Assembly: GCA_027485235.1 (NCBI GenBank)
Contig: JAIXRJ010000046.1
Coordinates: 496,001-560,000 of the forward strand
Direction of reading: 5' to 3'
Origin: Comamonadaceae bacterium
Lineage (GTDB): Bacteria > Pseudomonadota > Gammaproteobacteria > Burkholderiales > Burkholderiaceae_C
Length of the DNA stretch: 64,000 bases
Shown one piece after another: positions 36,843 to 46,218 of this stretch; position 1 is the first letter of the stretch, and each line of letters starts with the position of its first letter. Under the pieces are notes generated by a model, which was not told the origin of the DNA, searched no databases, and saw only the letters and a program-made list of their open reading frames with translations. A program made the translations under genes and the position numbers.

Positions 36843-37570
36843 GGTGCCTGGCTTGCGCCGCGAAATCGGTCCTTGCTCCAGACCCAAGCCTCGCGGGAAA
36901 CGGTCACCACACCAACGCCCTTCAAATAGCTGGGGCTGCCAGCGGGGTCTTTGGTGGCTTCAAACTGCCCGGTCTGTCCAAGGAGCCGCGCACCGTCGGC
37001 GCTAAAGGTCAATTGGGTGGGGCTCAAAAAAAACCGCATGCCAAAGCTGCCGGGCAACAACTCCACGATCCGGGCACCGCTTTCAGCATCTGGCAGTCTC
37101 ACGAACTTGACTGGCGCTACTTTCTTGGCTTTCAGGATCGGCACCACGCACGCCACGGCGGGCGCACCCACCTTCAAGTCGTTCCAATGGGCGCGAACGA
37201 ATTCAGCGGTCAACTCGGGCAAACACAAGGGCGACTTCAGGGCCTCTGTCCACAGCAGTTTTCCTTGAGGATCTTTGGCAGTCAAAATGCCCTTTTCAAT
37301 GCTGACGGCTCCCAGCTGTGCAGGGTGCCCGGCAGTCACCTCTATCACAAAACCGTCACGCGTGGCCCTGACTTGGCTTTGGTACAACAAAGATGCGCCC
37401 CGTTCAAACCGTCGAACGATGCGCCCTTCCGTCAAGACCTGATCCGTCATGACGACCTTTTCTCCGTTGGCGTCAATCGACGTGCTGCTGACCCCAGAGG
37501 AAGGGGCGGCCAAGCTGGAGACCGTGAGCATTGAAAACAAGGCGAATAAAAAAGAGGGAATGCGCATCAT
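36839..37570 (-). CDS. Secreted protein of unknown function
   Basis: A 243-aa exported protein with a signal peptide (MMRIPSFLFALFSMLTVSSLA, cut near LAAP). The mature part is beta-rich with no lipobox, no cofactor motif and two Cys (SPLCLPEL; AVACVVP). I do not recognise a family. The start overlaps the stop of the VTT-like gene (TGATG), and a second ATG follows directly (37567); AAGGAAG lies just upstream of both. The end overlaps the AraC start. Its tight coupling to a regulator and a membrane protein suggests a shared envelope role. Confidence 0.75.
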   Translation of the reverse strand: MMRIPSFLFALFSMLTVSSLAAPSSGVSSTSIDANGEKVVMTDQVLTEGRIVRRFERGASLLYQSQVRATRDGFVIEVTAGHPAQLGAVSIEKGILTAKDPQGKLLWTEALKSPLCLPELTAEFVRAHWNDLKVGAPAVACVVPILKAKKVAPVKFVRLPDAESGARIVELLPGSFGMRFFLSPTQLTFSADGARLLGQTGQFEATKDPAGSPSYLKGVGVVTVSREAWVWSKDRFRGASQAP

Positions 37571-38220
37571 CAGCTTCCTTGTGCAGGTGCCATCCTTTGG
37601 TTCAAGCACCATGCTCGCCAACGGATTCGGCGGCAATAGGCCACGAAACGGCTCGCGCGGCGCTGCAACCACCTCACCCAGAATGGCCCTGCACCCCGCC
37701 ATCGTCCAACCCTGGAGGGCAAGTGATGGATCAAAAACAGCAGCACAGCGTAAAGCATCAGTTTGCCGATGAACACCATCGCGCCGATCGACTCAGCCGA
37801 TACGCCGCTCAAGGCGAACAGCGCGATGGAGGAACGCGGAGAGTCTGGAAAAACCGAGAAAAACACCATGCTGACCGGCCCCCAGTCCCGCAGCGTGGCC
37901 AAGACTTGCGGCCCTTGTGACCCCATCAGCTTTTGGCTCAGCGAATCGGCAGACGCCGTCAGCGTCCCCATGCCCAAGGCCAATAAAAAGGCACTCAATG
38001 CAGAAGCCAGTGCAAACACCAGCACAATGCGTTTGCCTTTTTGCGGCTGAAGAATGCACAAGGCCAGCACAAACATTTCTGCAGGCAACATGGGCAAGAA
38101 GCCATCCAACACCGAAAAAAGCGCCAAAAAAAGAATGGTTCTGGGCTCTGTGCCATGGCGCAAAAGCGCGGTTTCGACCCCTTGGAACAAGCGCTGAAGG
38201 ATGGAAGGCGAAGTGGGCAT
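37570..38220 (-). CDS. Small VTT/DedA-like membrane protein
   Basis: A 216-aa protein with about four hydrophobic spans (TILFLALFSVLDGFLPMLPAE; IVLVFALASALSAFLLALG; SMVFFSVFPDSPRSSIALFA; AMVFIGKLMLYAVLLFLI). The FPDSPRSS loop recalls the re-entrant loops of DedA/VTT proteins that move lipids across the bilayer, but the match is loose. The C-terminal tail is Arg-rich. It starts 7 bp after the SDR stop and ends in TGATG coupling with the secreted protein. Function is inferred only as envelope related. Confidence 0.65.
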   Translation of the reverse strand: MPTSPSILQRLFQGVETALLRHGTEPRTILFLALFSVLDGFLPMLPAEMFVLALCILQPQKGKRIVLVFALASALSAFLLALGMGTLTASADSLSQKLMGSQGPQVLATLRDWGPVSMVFFSVFPDSPRSSIALFALSGVSAESIGAMVFIGKLMLYAVLLFLIHHLPSRVGRWRGAGPFWVRWLQRRASRFVAYCRRIRWRAWCLNQRMAPAQGS

Positions 38221-38226
38221 AAAGGC

Positions 38227-38964
38227 CTAGCGCTTGATCATGATGGCCTCAGCCAAAGCAGGACTGATGCGGCTGATCACCCGCAGCAAGGCGGACGCCC
38301 CCACGTAAATCTCCGACTTGCCAGACTCAATGCCCCGCAGGATCTGACTTGCCGCAGCCTGGGGACTGATCTTGCCGCGTCCCCGCCCACGGGTCATGTC
38401 GGTGTCCACCAGCGGAGGCAAAGCTTCTGTGACGCCAATCGGCCATTTGGCATGGCGCAACTGGGCGCGGAGAGATTTGGCGAAGGAACGCAAACCTGCT
38501 TTGTTGGCGCAGTAAACCGGGCTGCTGCGCTTGGGGGCCAGCGCCAGACCCGAGGTGACAAAAACCACCCGGGCATTCGCCTGGGCACGCATGAGCGGCA
38601 GCATGCCCCGGGTCAACTCGACGGGGCCGACAAAATTGATGGCAGTCTCCAGTTCGGTACCGAAATGCAAGGTGTCACTCTCTTGGGTGAAGTCATGCAA
38701 TTGCTGAACACCCGCGTTGTGAATCAGCAGGTTGACCCCCTGGCCCTGCAAACGCGCCACCATTTCGGCCCGTTGGTTTTCATCTGACTGGTCCAAGACC
38801 CTCCAATTGACTTTGGGGCAAGCTTGGCGGGCTTGGTCCACGCTGGCGCGGCTTCGCCCAGTGGCCGTGACTGCAGCACCCTTTTCTACCAAGAGATCCA
38901 CCAGGGCACGGCCAATACCGCGTGTCCCCCCCGTCACCAAGGCGTGTGTCTGATGCCAATTCAT
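38227..38964 (-). CDS. Short-chain dehydrogenase/reductase
   Basis: A 245-aa SDR. The cofactor motif TGGTRGIG is at residues 11-18, the NAG strand is IHNAGVQQL, and the catalytic residues are Ser138, Tyr151 and Lys155 (YCANK). The DMTRGRGRGK region after the active site is unusually basic. It is the first gene of the minus-strand unit with the VTT-like, secreted and AraC genes. It resembles DltE-like oxidoreductases, but the substrate is unknown. Confidence 0.87.
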   Translation of the reverse strand: MNWHQTHALVTGGTRGIGRALVDLLVEKGAAVTATGRSRASVDQARQACPKVNWRVLDQSDENQRAEMVARLQGQGVNLLIHNAGVQQLHDFTQESDTLHFGTELETAINFVGPVELTRGMLPLMRAQANARVVFVTSGLALAPKRSSPVYCANKAGLRSFAKSLRAQLRHAKWPIGVTEALPPLVDTDMTRGRGRGKISPQAAASQILRGIESGKSEIYVGASALLRVISRISPALAEAIMIKR

Positions 38965-39198
38965 ATGTGGATTTCCCGGATGTCAGGCTTGCCTGGATAA
39001 ACAACGGTGTTCATGGACTGGTGTCACTGCAACGCAGCGCGTGTGTGTCCATTTTCGGGGAAAAGGTCTTCTTGTATTGAACAATGGCGCCAAAAAAGCC
39101 TGGGTCGGAGAAAGTTTTCGCATGGCCTTGCGTTCAGCGAGGATCCCCAAGGAACCGACCGCAGGGAGCCCATCAAGCCATGAGGGGGGCCATCGGCG

Positions 39199-40308
39199 TC
39201 AACCCAGCCTGGCACAAACCTCGTCCGCCATCGCCAGCGAACTCGTCAAGCCCGGCGACTCGATGCCCAACAGGTTCACCAGACCCGGCACGCCATGTTC
39301 GGCCGGCCCCTGAAGCATGAAGTCGGCTGCTGCTTCGTGCGGGGCGTTGATCTTGGGGCGCATGCCCGCATAACCCGCCTGCAAAGCGCCATCGGCCAAT
39401 CCCGGCCAATACTTGCGCACCTCGGCATAAAAGGCATCGCCCCGACGCGGATCGACCTGCAGGTCATTGGGGTCTTCGACCCACTGCACGTCTGGGCCGA
39501 ACTTGGCTTGCCCACCCAGATCGAGCGTGAGGTGCACGCCCAAACCGGCTTTTTCGGGCACGGGGTAAATCAGTCGCGAAAACGGGGCCTTGCCTGCCAG
39601 CGTGAAGTAGTTGCCCTTGGCGTAATGGGCTTGGGGTAACCCGCTTTTGTCCAGCCCGTCCATGCGCTCGGCCAGCGCCACGGCGCTCAGCCCAGCAGCA
39701 TTGACCAACACTTTGCACGCCAGCTCGGTGCCGTCTTGCGTGGTCACCCGAATTGGGTGCGTGGCGGTGCCCTGCCGCACGCCGATGTGCTGCACGGGCG
39801 AGACCAGCGCCAGCAAACCGCCTGCGTTTTCCATGTCGCCTTGCAAGGCGAGCATGTAACTGTGGCTATCAATCACCCCGGTGCTGGGCGAGAGCAACGC
39901 CGCTTCGCAAGCCAGCGCGGGCTCCAGCGCCTGGGCCTGCGCCGCCGTGAGTTTTTGCAAATCGTGCACGCCGTTGGCGGCGGCCTTGGCCATGATGCCG
40001 TCCAGCGCCAGCACTTGCTCAGGCGTTGTGGCCACGATCAGCTTGCCCAGCCGCTGGTGGGCCACGCCGCGCTCGGCGCAATAGGCGTAGAGCATTTGTT
40101 TGCCTTGCACACACAGCCGCGCCTTGAACGAGCCAGCAGGGTAATAAATGCCCGCGTGGATGACCTCGCTGTTGCGCGAACTGGTGCCCGTCCCGATGGC
40201 GTTTTCCGATTCGAGCACCAGCACCTCGCGGCCCGAAAGCGCGAGCGCCCGCCCCACAGCCAGCCCAACCACGCCGGCCCCGATCACAACTGCATCAACT
40301 TGTTCCAT
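39199..40308 (-). CDS. FAD-dependent oxidoreductase, L-2-hydroxyglutarate oxidase-like
   Basis: A 369-aa DAO-fold flavoprotein. The FAD motif [14 protein letters not shown] is near residues 10-23. [27 protein letters not shown] is written here only as its key parts: [15 protein letters not shown] and KARLC are diagnostic of the LhgO-like group. [15 protein letters not shown] and [17 protein letters not shown] support this. It would oxidise L-2-hydroxyglutarate or a related 2-hydroxy acid, passing electrons to the respiratory chain. ATG 40308 is chosen; ATG 40317 is in frame. Single gene, divergent from an SDR. Confidence 0.87.
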   Translation of the reverse strand: MEQVDAVVIGAGVVGLAVGRALALSGREVLVLESENAIGTGTSSRNSEVIHAGIYYPAGSFKARLCVQGKQMLYAYCAERGVAHQRLGKLIVATTPEQVLALDGIMAKAAANGVHDLQKLTAAQAQALEPALACEAALLSPSTGVIDSHSYMLALQGDMENAGGLLALVSPVQHIGVRQGTATHPIRVTTQDGTELACKVLVNAAGLSAVALAERMDGLDKSGLPQAHYAKGNYFTLAGKAPFSRLIYPVPEKAGLGVHLTLDLGGQAKFGPDVQWVEDPNDLQVDPRRGDAFYAEVRKYWPGLADGALQAGYAGMRPKINAPHEAAADFMLQGPAEHGVPGLVNLLGIESPGLTSSLAMADEVCARLG

Positions 40309-40638
40309 GGCCAGCATTGTGGCTCAGACTTGCCTGACTTAAGACCTGGAGTGGAAGCGTTTTGTAGGAGTTGCGCCCTGCGCGCGATTTGAATGTTTGC
40401 GTTTTGCAAGGCATCGCGCACGGGGTGCTGCTCCCACACCAACGCTCGTTTCGCGCACGGTTTACTGCCCCCACAGCAAGACACCCACTTGGCATTTTGG
40501 TGAGACGTCAAAAGGCCGGATCAATCAAAACAAAGGGCCACCACCAGAAACACCCCCCCACCCAGCTGACACCCGCAAGACAGACACGGGGACCGCGCAC
40601 AGGCAGACTGCCAGACATTCCAACAAGGAGACCGTTTC
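40309..40638. other. Divergent intergenic region, 330 bp, with REP-like pair
   Basis: Holds promoters of the LhgO-like gene and the SDR gene plus the REP-like inverted pair at 40363-40438. A run of C (CCCCCCCACCC, near 40552-40563) precedes the SDR ribosome binding site AAGGAG (40624-40629). No protein gene is seen. Confidence 0.5.
40363..40438. repeat. REP-like inverted pair
   Basis: Copy 1, 40363-40388 (plus): TGTAGGAGTTGCGCC then CTGCGCGCGAT. Copy 2, 40413-40438 (minus): ATCGCGCACGGGGTGCTG then CTCCCACA. The copies face each other, heads outward, 24 bp apart. Same head (TGTAGGAG) and tail (GCGCGAT) as the sites at 13288 and 32262-32332. It is unusual in lying in a divergent promoter region. 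Confidence 0.7.
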
Positions 40639-41400
40639 ATGTCGCTGTTCAATCTCAAAGGCAAAGTCGCCGTGGTCACCGGCTCCAGCCGTGGCATCGG
40701 CCGGTCGATTGCGCACCAGTTGGCCGCACAAGGCGCCCAAGTGGTGGTGTCCAGCCGCAAGCAAGACGCCTGCGAAGTGGTGGTCAAAGAGATCCAAGCC
40801 GCCGGCGGCGAAGCCATGGCGATTGCGGCCAGCATCTCCAGCAAAGAGCAGCTGCAAAACCTCATCGCGCAAACCCGTCAGACCTGGGGGGTGATCGACA
40901 TTTTGGTGTGCAATGCGGCCACCAACCCATATTACGGTCCGGCCACGGGCATGAGTGACGAGGTGTTCGACAAGGTCATGCGCAACAACGTGCTGTCGAA
41001 CGCCTGGTTGTGCAACCTGGTCTACCCCGACATGAAGGCCCAAAAAGACGGGGCCATCGTGATCGTGTCGTCGATTGGCGGGCTGCACGGCTCTTCGGTC
41101 ATTGGGGCTTACAACCTGTCCAAAGCGGCCGACATGCAACTGGCGCGCAACCTGGCGGTGGAATGGGGCCCGGACAACATCCGCGTCAACTGCATTGCCC
41201 CAGGCTTGATCAAGACCGACTTTGCCAAGGCGCTGCACGAAGACCCGGTGCTCAGCGCCAAGTACAACAACGAGACGCCGCTGCGCCGCATGGGCGAGCC
41301 CGATGACATTGGTGGAATCGCAGTGTTTTTGGCCAGCCCGGCAGCCCAATACGTGACGGGTCAGACCGTGGTGGCCGATGGTGGGATGATGATTCGCTGA
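40639..41400 (+). CDS. SDR family oxidoreductase
   Basis: A 253-aa classical SDR with TGSSRGIG (residues 14-21), NNVLSNAW, and the active site Ser144/145, Tyr158 and Lys162 (YNLSK). The C-terminal AAQYVTGQTVVADGGMM is typical. It resembles DHRS4-like carbonyl reductases and 3-ketoacyl reductases near acyl-CoA genes. A good AAGGAG ribosome binding site precedes the ATG. It is a single gene ending at a strong shared terminator. Confidence 0.92.
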   Translation: MSLFNLKGKVAVVTGSSRGIGRSIAHQLAAQGAQVVVSSRKQDACEVVVKEIQAAGGEAMAIAASISSKEQLQNLIAQTRQTWGVIDILVCNAATNPYYGPATGMSDEVFDKVMRNNVLSNAWLCNLVYPDMKAQKDGAIVIVSSIGGLHGSSVIGAYNLSKAADMQLARNLAVEWGPDNIRVNCIAPGLIKTDFAKALHEDPVLSAKYNNETPLRRMGEPDDIGGIAVFLASPAAQYVTGQTVVADGGMMIR

Positions 41401-41451
41401 CGCTCGCTCTTTGAAACACCGCAGCGAATCGTCCCACAGGCGTCAAAAAGC

Positions 41452-41476
41452 AAAAGGCCCGCACAGCGGGCTTTTT
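41452..41476. terminator. Bidirectional Rho-independent terminator
   Basis: AAAAGGCCCGC aca GCGGGCTTTTT: an 11-bp stem with one G-U pair and runs of A and T on either side. It serves the rightward SDR gene and the leftward sodB, which converge here from opposite sides. Confidence 0.85.
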
Positions 41477-41495
41477 GACTTGGAGAAAACCTCGA

Positions 41496-42077
41496 TCAGC
41501 CGAAGTTCTTCTCGGCGAACGACCAGTTCACCAAGTTGCTGAGGAAAGTCTCCACGAACTTGGGGCGCATGTTGCGGTAATCGATGTAATAAGCGTGCTC
41601 CCACACGTCCACAGTCAACAAGGCGGTGTCGCCCGTGGTCAGCGGGGTGCCGGCGGCGCCCATGTTGACGATGTCGACCGAACCGTCGGCTTTTTTGACC
41701 AGCCATGTCCAGCCGGAGCCGAAGTTGCCCACGGCGCTCTTGACGAAGGCTTCTTTGAAAGCGGCGTAGCTGCCGAACTTGGCGTTGATGGCTGTGGCCA
41801 ACGCGCCTGCAGGCTCGCCGCCGCCGTTGGGCTTCATGCAGTTCCAGAAGAAGGTGTGGTTCCAAATCTGGGCCGAGTTGTTGTAGACGCCGCCGCTGGA
41901 CTTCTTGATGATCTCTTCGAGGGACATGCTCTCGAATTCAGTGCCTTTTTGCAGGTTGTTCAGGTTCACCACATAAGCATTGTGGTGCTTGCCGTGGTGA
42001 AACTCCAAGGTTTCCTGGCTGTAATGAGGGGCCAAAGCGTCGATCGCGTAAGGCAGTGCGGGCAAGGTGTGTTCCAT
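41496..42077 (-). CDS. sodB: Superoxide dismutase, Fe/Mn family
   Basis: A 193-aa superoxide dismutase. The metal ligands are His27 (EFHHGKHH), His74 (WNHTFFW), Asp157 and His161 (DVWEHAYY). [11 protein letters not shown] and the Gln-containing [12 protein letters not shown] segment, where an active-site Gln precedes the ligand His, favour iron. It removes superoxide in the cytoplasm. An AGGA-type ribosome binding site lies before the ATG. It is downstream of xseA with a 121-bp gap and has its own promoter region. Confidence 0.96.
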   Translation of the reverse strand: MEHTLPALPYAIDALAPHYSQETLEFHHGKHHNAYVVNLNNLQKGTEFESMSLEEIIKKSSGGVYNNSAQIWNHTFFWNCMKPNGGGEPAGALATAINAKFGSYAAFKEAFVKSAVGNFGSGWTWLVKKADGSVDIVNMGAAGTPLTTGDTALLTVDVWEHAYYIDYRNMRPKFVETFLSNLVNWSFAEKNFG

Positions 42078-42198
42078 GAGGGGTCCTTTGGTTGTTGCAG
42101 GTTAAAAAAATAGTCAATGCATTTTAGGGGAGCGCGAGGCCCCTTACCGTATTCAGGGTCACTGCCGCGTTTGCGGTGCGTCCGAACGCGCTGCCTTC

Positions 42199-43554
42199 CT
42201 AAGGTTTCACGACCAAAGGCACCACGCCATCAGACAAAGTGGCCTGAACGCTTTGCCCGGGTTGAAACTGGCCTGCATGGGTCAGCGCCTGACCCTGGTG
42301 GTCACTGAGCCAGGCATACCCGCGCTCAAGCACCCGGTGCGGGTCCACCGACGACAAACGCAGAGCGGCCCGCTCCAGACGCTGGGCGCGTTGCGGCACC
42401 TGCTGAGCCCGGTTGAACCCCAAACGATCGCTCAAGCGCGCCAATGGGTGGCCCTGCGCCATGAATTGACTGCGCACCCCTGTCTGCAAACGACTGCCCA
42501 GACGGTCCAGCCACTGGCTGTGCTGACCCAACAATGCTTGGGGACGGCTCAAGCGGTTCGCGATGGCATTCAGGCGTTGGCTCTGTCGCTCTTGCTGACG
42601 GACCAAACCCACACCCAAACGGGCTGCCACAGCGTCCAGGCGTTGCGCTTGGCGGTCTTGCTGTCGCAGCAAACCCCGCCCCAAGCGTTGCTCAAGGACC
42701 GACAGTGCTTCAAGGCCCACACCCCGGTCGGTCGCGGCCATCTCCGCCGCCGCCGTAGGCGTTGGGGCACGCACATCGGCCACAAAATCGGCGATGGTGA
42801 AATCGGTCTCATGGCCCACGCCGCAAATCAGCGGCACCGGACTTTGGGCGATCACCCTGGCCAGGTTTTCGTCGTTGAAGGACCACAGGTCCTCCATCGA
42901 GCCACCACCGCGCACCAACAAGATCACGTCCACGGGCGGACACAGCGGGTTGTCCTCGGCGGTGAGGGTGTAGATGCTTTGCAAAGCCTGCACCAGCGTG
43001 GCCGCAGCGCCAGCGCCCTGCACCAAGGCTGGGGCCATGAGCACCGGGATGTGCGGCACGCGCCGCTGCAAGGCGGTCACCACGTCGTGCCAAGCGGCTG
43101 CGCCCAAAGATGTGACCACCCCAATGGCGCGGGGCTGGGCGGGCAAAGCGCGTTTGTGAGCGGGGTCAAACAAGCCCTCGGCTTCGAGCTGGGCCTTGAG
43201 GCGCAAAAACTGCTCAAACAGCGCGCCTTGCCCGGCCCGTTCCATGGATTCGACGATCAACTGCAAGTCGCCCCGGGCCTCGTACACCCCCAAACGGCCC
43301 CGCACCTCGACCAGTTCACCGTCGCGTGGAGCAAAGTCCATCAAACTGGCGGCACGCCGGAACATGGCGCAACGGATCTGGCCCGCTTCGTCCTTGATCG
43401 AGAAATAGCAATGCCCGCTGGCCGCGCGTGAAAAGCCAGTCAACTCGCCACGCACCGTGACCGGATTGAACCGGGCCTCCAAACTGTCAGCCACAGCTCG
43501 GCACAAGGCGGACACGGTCCATGCACGGGGTTTTAAATCGTCAAAATTAGCCAT
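42199..43554 (-). CDS. xseA: Exodeoxyribonuclease VII large subunit
   Basis: A 451-aa XseA. The N-terminal OB fold (VTVRGELTGFSRAASGHCYFS) is followed by the catalytic region (IGVVTSLGAAAWHDVV; VDVILLVRGGGSMEDLWSFND; ICGVGHETDFTIADFVAD) and a coiled-coil zone rich in QQDRQAQRLDAV repeats that binds XseB. It degrades single-stranded DNA. ATG 43554 (MANFDDLK) is chosen because upstream sequence is unlike the family. XseB is not in the window. Confidence 0.95.
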   Translation of the reverse strand: MANFDDLKPRAWTVSALCRAVADSLEARFNPVTVRGELTGFSRAASGHCYFSIKDEAGQIRCAMFRRAASLMDFAPRDGELVEVRGRLGVYEARGDLQLIVESMERAGQGALFEQFLRLKAQLEAEGLFDPAHKRALPAQPRAIGVVTSLGAAAWHDVVTALQRRVPHIPVLMAPALVQGAGAAATLVQALQSIYTLTAEDNPLCPPVDVILLVRGGGSMEDLWSFNDENLARVIAQSPVPLICGVGHETDFTIADFVADVRAPTPTAAAEMAATDRGVGLEALSVLEQRLGRGLLRQQDRQAQRLDAVAARLGVGLVRQQERQSQRLNAIANRLSRPQALLGQHSQWLDRLGSRLQTGVRSQFMAQGHPLARLSDRLGFNRAQQVPQRAQRLERAALRLSSVDPHRVLERGYAWLSDHQGQALTHAGQFQPGQSVQATLSDGVVPLVVKP

Positions 43555-43910
43555 CAGTGTTGATTTCAGTTCCATTTTCAGTGCATTGTGCCCACCAAAA
43601 CAGGCCAGCACCTGAGGAAGTACTCCACAAGTGCGGCGCAAGGTGGCCCGGGCATCGGCTGGTGTTGCATGAATCACGCAAAAAATGCAAGCTGTTGATT
43701 TTATTGAATTATTTTTCGTCCATCCGAAAAAACCCGAAGATTTTGAAAGAAACCCAAGTATTCAATTGGTTCCATCAAGCGAGTTCTTCACAAAGTTATC
43801 CACAGAAAAACAACGCGGCCAGGACGCTTCATGTCCATCCAAAATGTGAACTTGTCGTTCGTCCATAATCTCAAACGATTGAGACCGTTATTCTTCAGGA
43901 AGGAATCGTT
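43555..43910. other. Divergent intergenic region xseA-exbB, 356 bp
   Basis: AT-rich in its middle (43690-43770). It holds a consensus DnaA box at 43796-43804 and an inverted AAACGATT/AATCGTTT pair (43873-43880 and 43904-43911) straddling the exbB ribosome binding site AGGAAGGA. Promoters for both genes are expected here; no convincing -35/-10 pair was fixed. Confidence 0.45.
43796..43804 (+). promoter_or_regulatory. Single DnaA box (TTATCCACA)
   Basis: An exact match to the consensus TTATCCACA, upstream of exbB. Only one copy is seen, so it is not an origin. It may be a DnaA regulatory or titration site, or chance. Confidence 0.4.
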
Positions 43911-44528
43911 TTGTTGTCCATCATTCAAGCCGCAGGTTGGCCCATTTGGCCTTTGATTGTGTGCTCCATCCTGGCCCTGGCGCTGATCATGGAACGTTTG
44001 TTTCAGTTGCGAACCCACAAAATCATGCCGCCCAAGATCATGGAGCAAGCCATGGACGCCGCCCGCCGCGGCTTTGCCAGTGAAGACAGCCTGGTCAAAC
44101 TTGAAAACAATGGCCTGTTGGGGCCTGTCCTGGCCAGCGGTCTGCGTTGCCTGCAAAAAAATCCGCAAGCCAGTGACGATGAAGTCAAGTCCAGCATGGA
44201 AATGTCGGGGCGCATCGCGGCACACCATTTGGAGCGTTTTTTGCCAGCGTTGGCCACCATCGCCTCTGTCGCGCCCTTGCTGGGCTTGCTGGGCACCGTG
44301 GTGGGCATGATTGAAATTTTTGCGGCGACCAATGCCTCTGGCAGCCAACCTGCCCAATTGGCCCACGGCATCTCGATTGCGCTGTACAACACGGCATTCG
44401 GTCTGATCGTGGCCATACCGGCCTTGATGTTCTGGCGCTATTTTCGTGGCGTCGCTGACCGTCACCTGCTGGCACTGGAAGTGTCGGCCGAACGCTTTGC
44501 ACGCCACCTGGCCAAGATCCGCAGCTGA
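43911..44528 (+). CDS. exbB: MotA/TolQ/ExbB proton channel protein
   Basis: A 205-aa inner-membrane proton channel subunit with three spans: AGWPIWPLIVCSILALALIME near the N-terminus, ALATIASVAPLLGLLGTVVGM and TAFGLIVAIPALMFW. The GLLGTVVGMIEIF region is the family signature. With ExbD it uses proton flow to energise TonB. No ATG is available; TTG 43911 follows AGGAAGGA by about 7 bp. First gene of the exbB-exbD-lpxK-Trm112-kdsB-adk string. Confidence 0.92.
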   Translation: MLSIIQAAGWPIWPLIVCSILALALIMERLFQLRTHKIMPPKIMEQAMDAARRGFASEDSLVKLENNGLLGPVLASGLRCLQKNPQASDDEVKSSMEMSGRIAAHHLERFLPALATIASVAPLLGLLGTVVGMIEIFAATNASGSQPAQLAHGISIALYNTAFGLIVAIPALMFWRYFRGVADRHLLALEVSAERFARHLAKIRS

Positions 44529-44539
44529 ACGAGTCGCCT

Positions 44540-44962
44540 GTGAATTTCAAAAAAAACCGGTCTACGCCGGAACCCGAAATCAACCTGATTGCCTTCATCG
44601 ACGTGCTGTTGGTGGTGGTGATCTTTTTGATGCTGACCACCAGTTGGTCTCGGCTGACCGAAATCAATCTGACTTTGCCGACAGCCGATGCCGAAAAGCA
44701 AACCGAACGCCCAAAACAAATTATTTTGAGTGTGAGCGCTCAAGGCCAATATGCGATCAACAAATCCCCTGTCGGCGGCAACTCGGTGGGTGCACTGACA
44801 GCCGTTTTGACGCCCCTGGCTTCGAAAGAAGTCAGCTTGGTGATCAACGCCGATGCCCAGGCCAGCCACCAATCGGTGGTCAACGCCATGGAAGCTGCAC
44901 GTCGCAGTGGCCTGTCACAGATCACCTTTGCGACCCAATCCACCGAGTCCCCTGGCTCCTGA
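44540..44962 (+). CDS. exbD: ExbD/TolR biopolymer transport protein
   Basis: A 140-aa single-span protein. EINLIAFIDVLLVVVIFLML holds the conserved Asp of the proton path in its transmembrane helix, and the C-terminal periplasmic domain ends with SHQSVVNAMEAARRSGLSQI. It forms the stator with ExbB. The GTG start is 11 bp after the exbB stop. It is followed by lpxK after 6 bp, the usual order in Burkholderiales. Confidence 0.93.
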   Translation: MNFKKNRSTPEPEINLIAFIDVLLVVVIFLMLTTSWSRLTEINLTLPTADAEKQTERPKQIILSVSAQGQYAINKSPVGGNSVGALTAVLTPLASKEVSLVINADAQASHQSVVNAMEAARRSGLSQITFATQSTESPGS

Positions 44963-44968
44963 ACCTGC

Positions 44969-45970
44969 ATGCAACTGTTCACATGGCTGCACCAGCGCCT
45001 GCCCGAGGTCTGGACGAAACGTGGCGCGGTGGCGATGGCTCTGCGACCCCTGGCCAGCATTTATGGTGCCCTGATGGCTGTGCGGCGCCTGAGCTACCGT
45101 TGGAAGATATCCCCCACACATCGGCTGCCGGCGCTGGTGGTGGTGGTGGGCAATGTGGTGGCGGGGGGCGCTGGCAAGACGCCCATGACCATGGCCTTGG
45201 TGAAACACCTGATGGCCCAAGGTCTTCGGGTGGGCGTGGTCTCTCGCGGTCACGGTCGAAAGACACGGGATGTCCGAGCTGTGCACGCCGACAGCCACCC
45301 CAACGATGTCGGCGACGAGCCCTTGTTGATCCTGCGCAGCACGGGCGTCCCCGTTTGGGTGGGGGCTTTGCGAGCGCAAGCCGGGGAACAGTTGCTCAAG
45401 GCACATCCTCAGGTCCAGATCATCGTTTGCGACGACGGTCTGCAACACCTGGCCTTGGCGCGCGACATCGAAATTTGCGTCATGGACGACCGTGGTCAAG
45501 GCAACGGCTGGCTGTTGCCTGCAGGCCCCCTGCGCGAGGCCTGGCCCCGACCGGTGGACCTTTTGGTTCATACCGGTCGCTCGGCTGTGGCGGGCGGTTT
45601 TCAGGCACCTCGCCAACTGGCCGAGCACGCTCTCACGCAAAAGGGTTTACAGATCCCACTGCTCAGTTTGCAAAACCAAATCCTTGACGCAGTGGCCGGT
45701 CTGGCCAGACCCCAAGCTTTTTTCGAGATGCTTCGGCGGGCGGGCTTGCAACTTGGCACAACGCTGGCCCTGCCCGACCACCACGATTACAAGGACTGGC
45801 AAGCCATGGGCACAGGTCGGGTTCTGGTTTGCACCGAAAAAGATGCAGCCAAGCTGTGGGTCCATGAACCCGAGGCACTGGCCGTGCCTTTGGAGTTAAG
45901 ACCCGAACCTGCTTTCTGGACAGCTTTGGATGGGTTGGTGCAAAAACACCTGTCCGCCCGAAGGCAGTGA
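44969..45970 (+). CDS. lpxK: Tetraacyldisaccharide 4'-kinase
   Basis: A 333-aa kinase that phosphorylates the 4' position of the lipid A disaccharide. The Walker A motif [12 protein letters not shown] is at residues 61-72, with Ala where Thr is common. [18 protein letters not shown] and [17 protein letters not shown] follow. The N-terminal hydrophobic helix anchors it to the membrane. It lies 6 bp after exbD and 32 bp before the Trm112 gene. Confidence 0.95.
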   Translation: MQLFTWLHQRLPEVWTKRGAVAMALRPLASIYGALMAVRRLSYRWKISPTHRLPALVVVVGNVVAGGAGKTPMTMALVKHLMAQGLRVGVVSRGHGRKTRDVRAVHADSHPNDVGDEPLLILRSTGVPVWVGALRAQAGEQLLKAHPQVQIIVCDDGLQHLALARDIEICVMDDRGQGNGWLLPAGPLREAWPRPVDLLVHTGRSAVAGGFQAPRQLAEHALTQKGLQIPLLSLQNQILDAVAGLARPQAFFEMLRRAGLQLGTTLALPDHHDYKDWQAMGTGRVLVCTEKDAAKLWVHEPEALAVPLELRPEPAFWTALDGLVQKHLSARRQ

Positions 45971-46002
45971 ACGCACCCTCGAGGGGCCGTTATCATCTGC
46001 AC

Positions 46003-46209
46003 ATGGACATCAAAATGCTTGAACTGCTGGTCTGCCCAGTCACCAAGGGCCCTCTGAACTTTGACCGCGAACGCCAGGAGCTGCTGTCTCGCAGCGCCCG
46101 CTTGGCCTACCCCGTGCGCCAGGGCATCCCGATCATGCTGGAAAACGAAGCCCGCACCTTGAGCGATGATGAAATCGCTCGGCTGGCCGCTGAACGTCCC
46201 CCTCTTTGA
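46003..46209 (+). CDS. Trm112 family protein (YcaR-like)
   Basis: A 68-aa protein ([18 protein letters not shown] start) with [17 protein letters not shown] near the C-terminus, matching the UPF0434/Trm112 family found between lpxK and kdsB in many Gram-negatives. The first Cys-Pro pair is present but the classic four-Cys zinc site is not. ATG 46003 is chosen; an in-frame ATG at 45967 has no support. It may stabilise a methyltransferase, but no bacterial role is established. Confidence 0.92.
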   Translation: MDIKMLELLVCPVTKGPLNFDRERQELLSRSARLAYPVRQGIPIMLENEARTLSDDEIARLAAERPPL

Positions 46210-46218
46210 GTTGGCACG

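Noticed and set aside
43796-43804. Replication origin
   Set aside because: Only a single DnaA box; no dnaA, dnaN or AT-rich repeat cluster.
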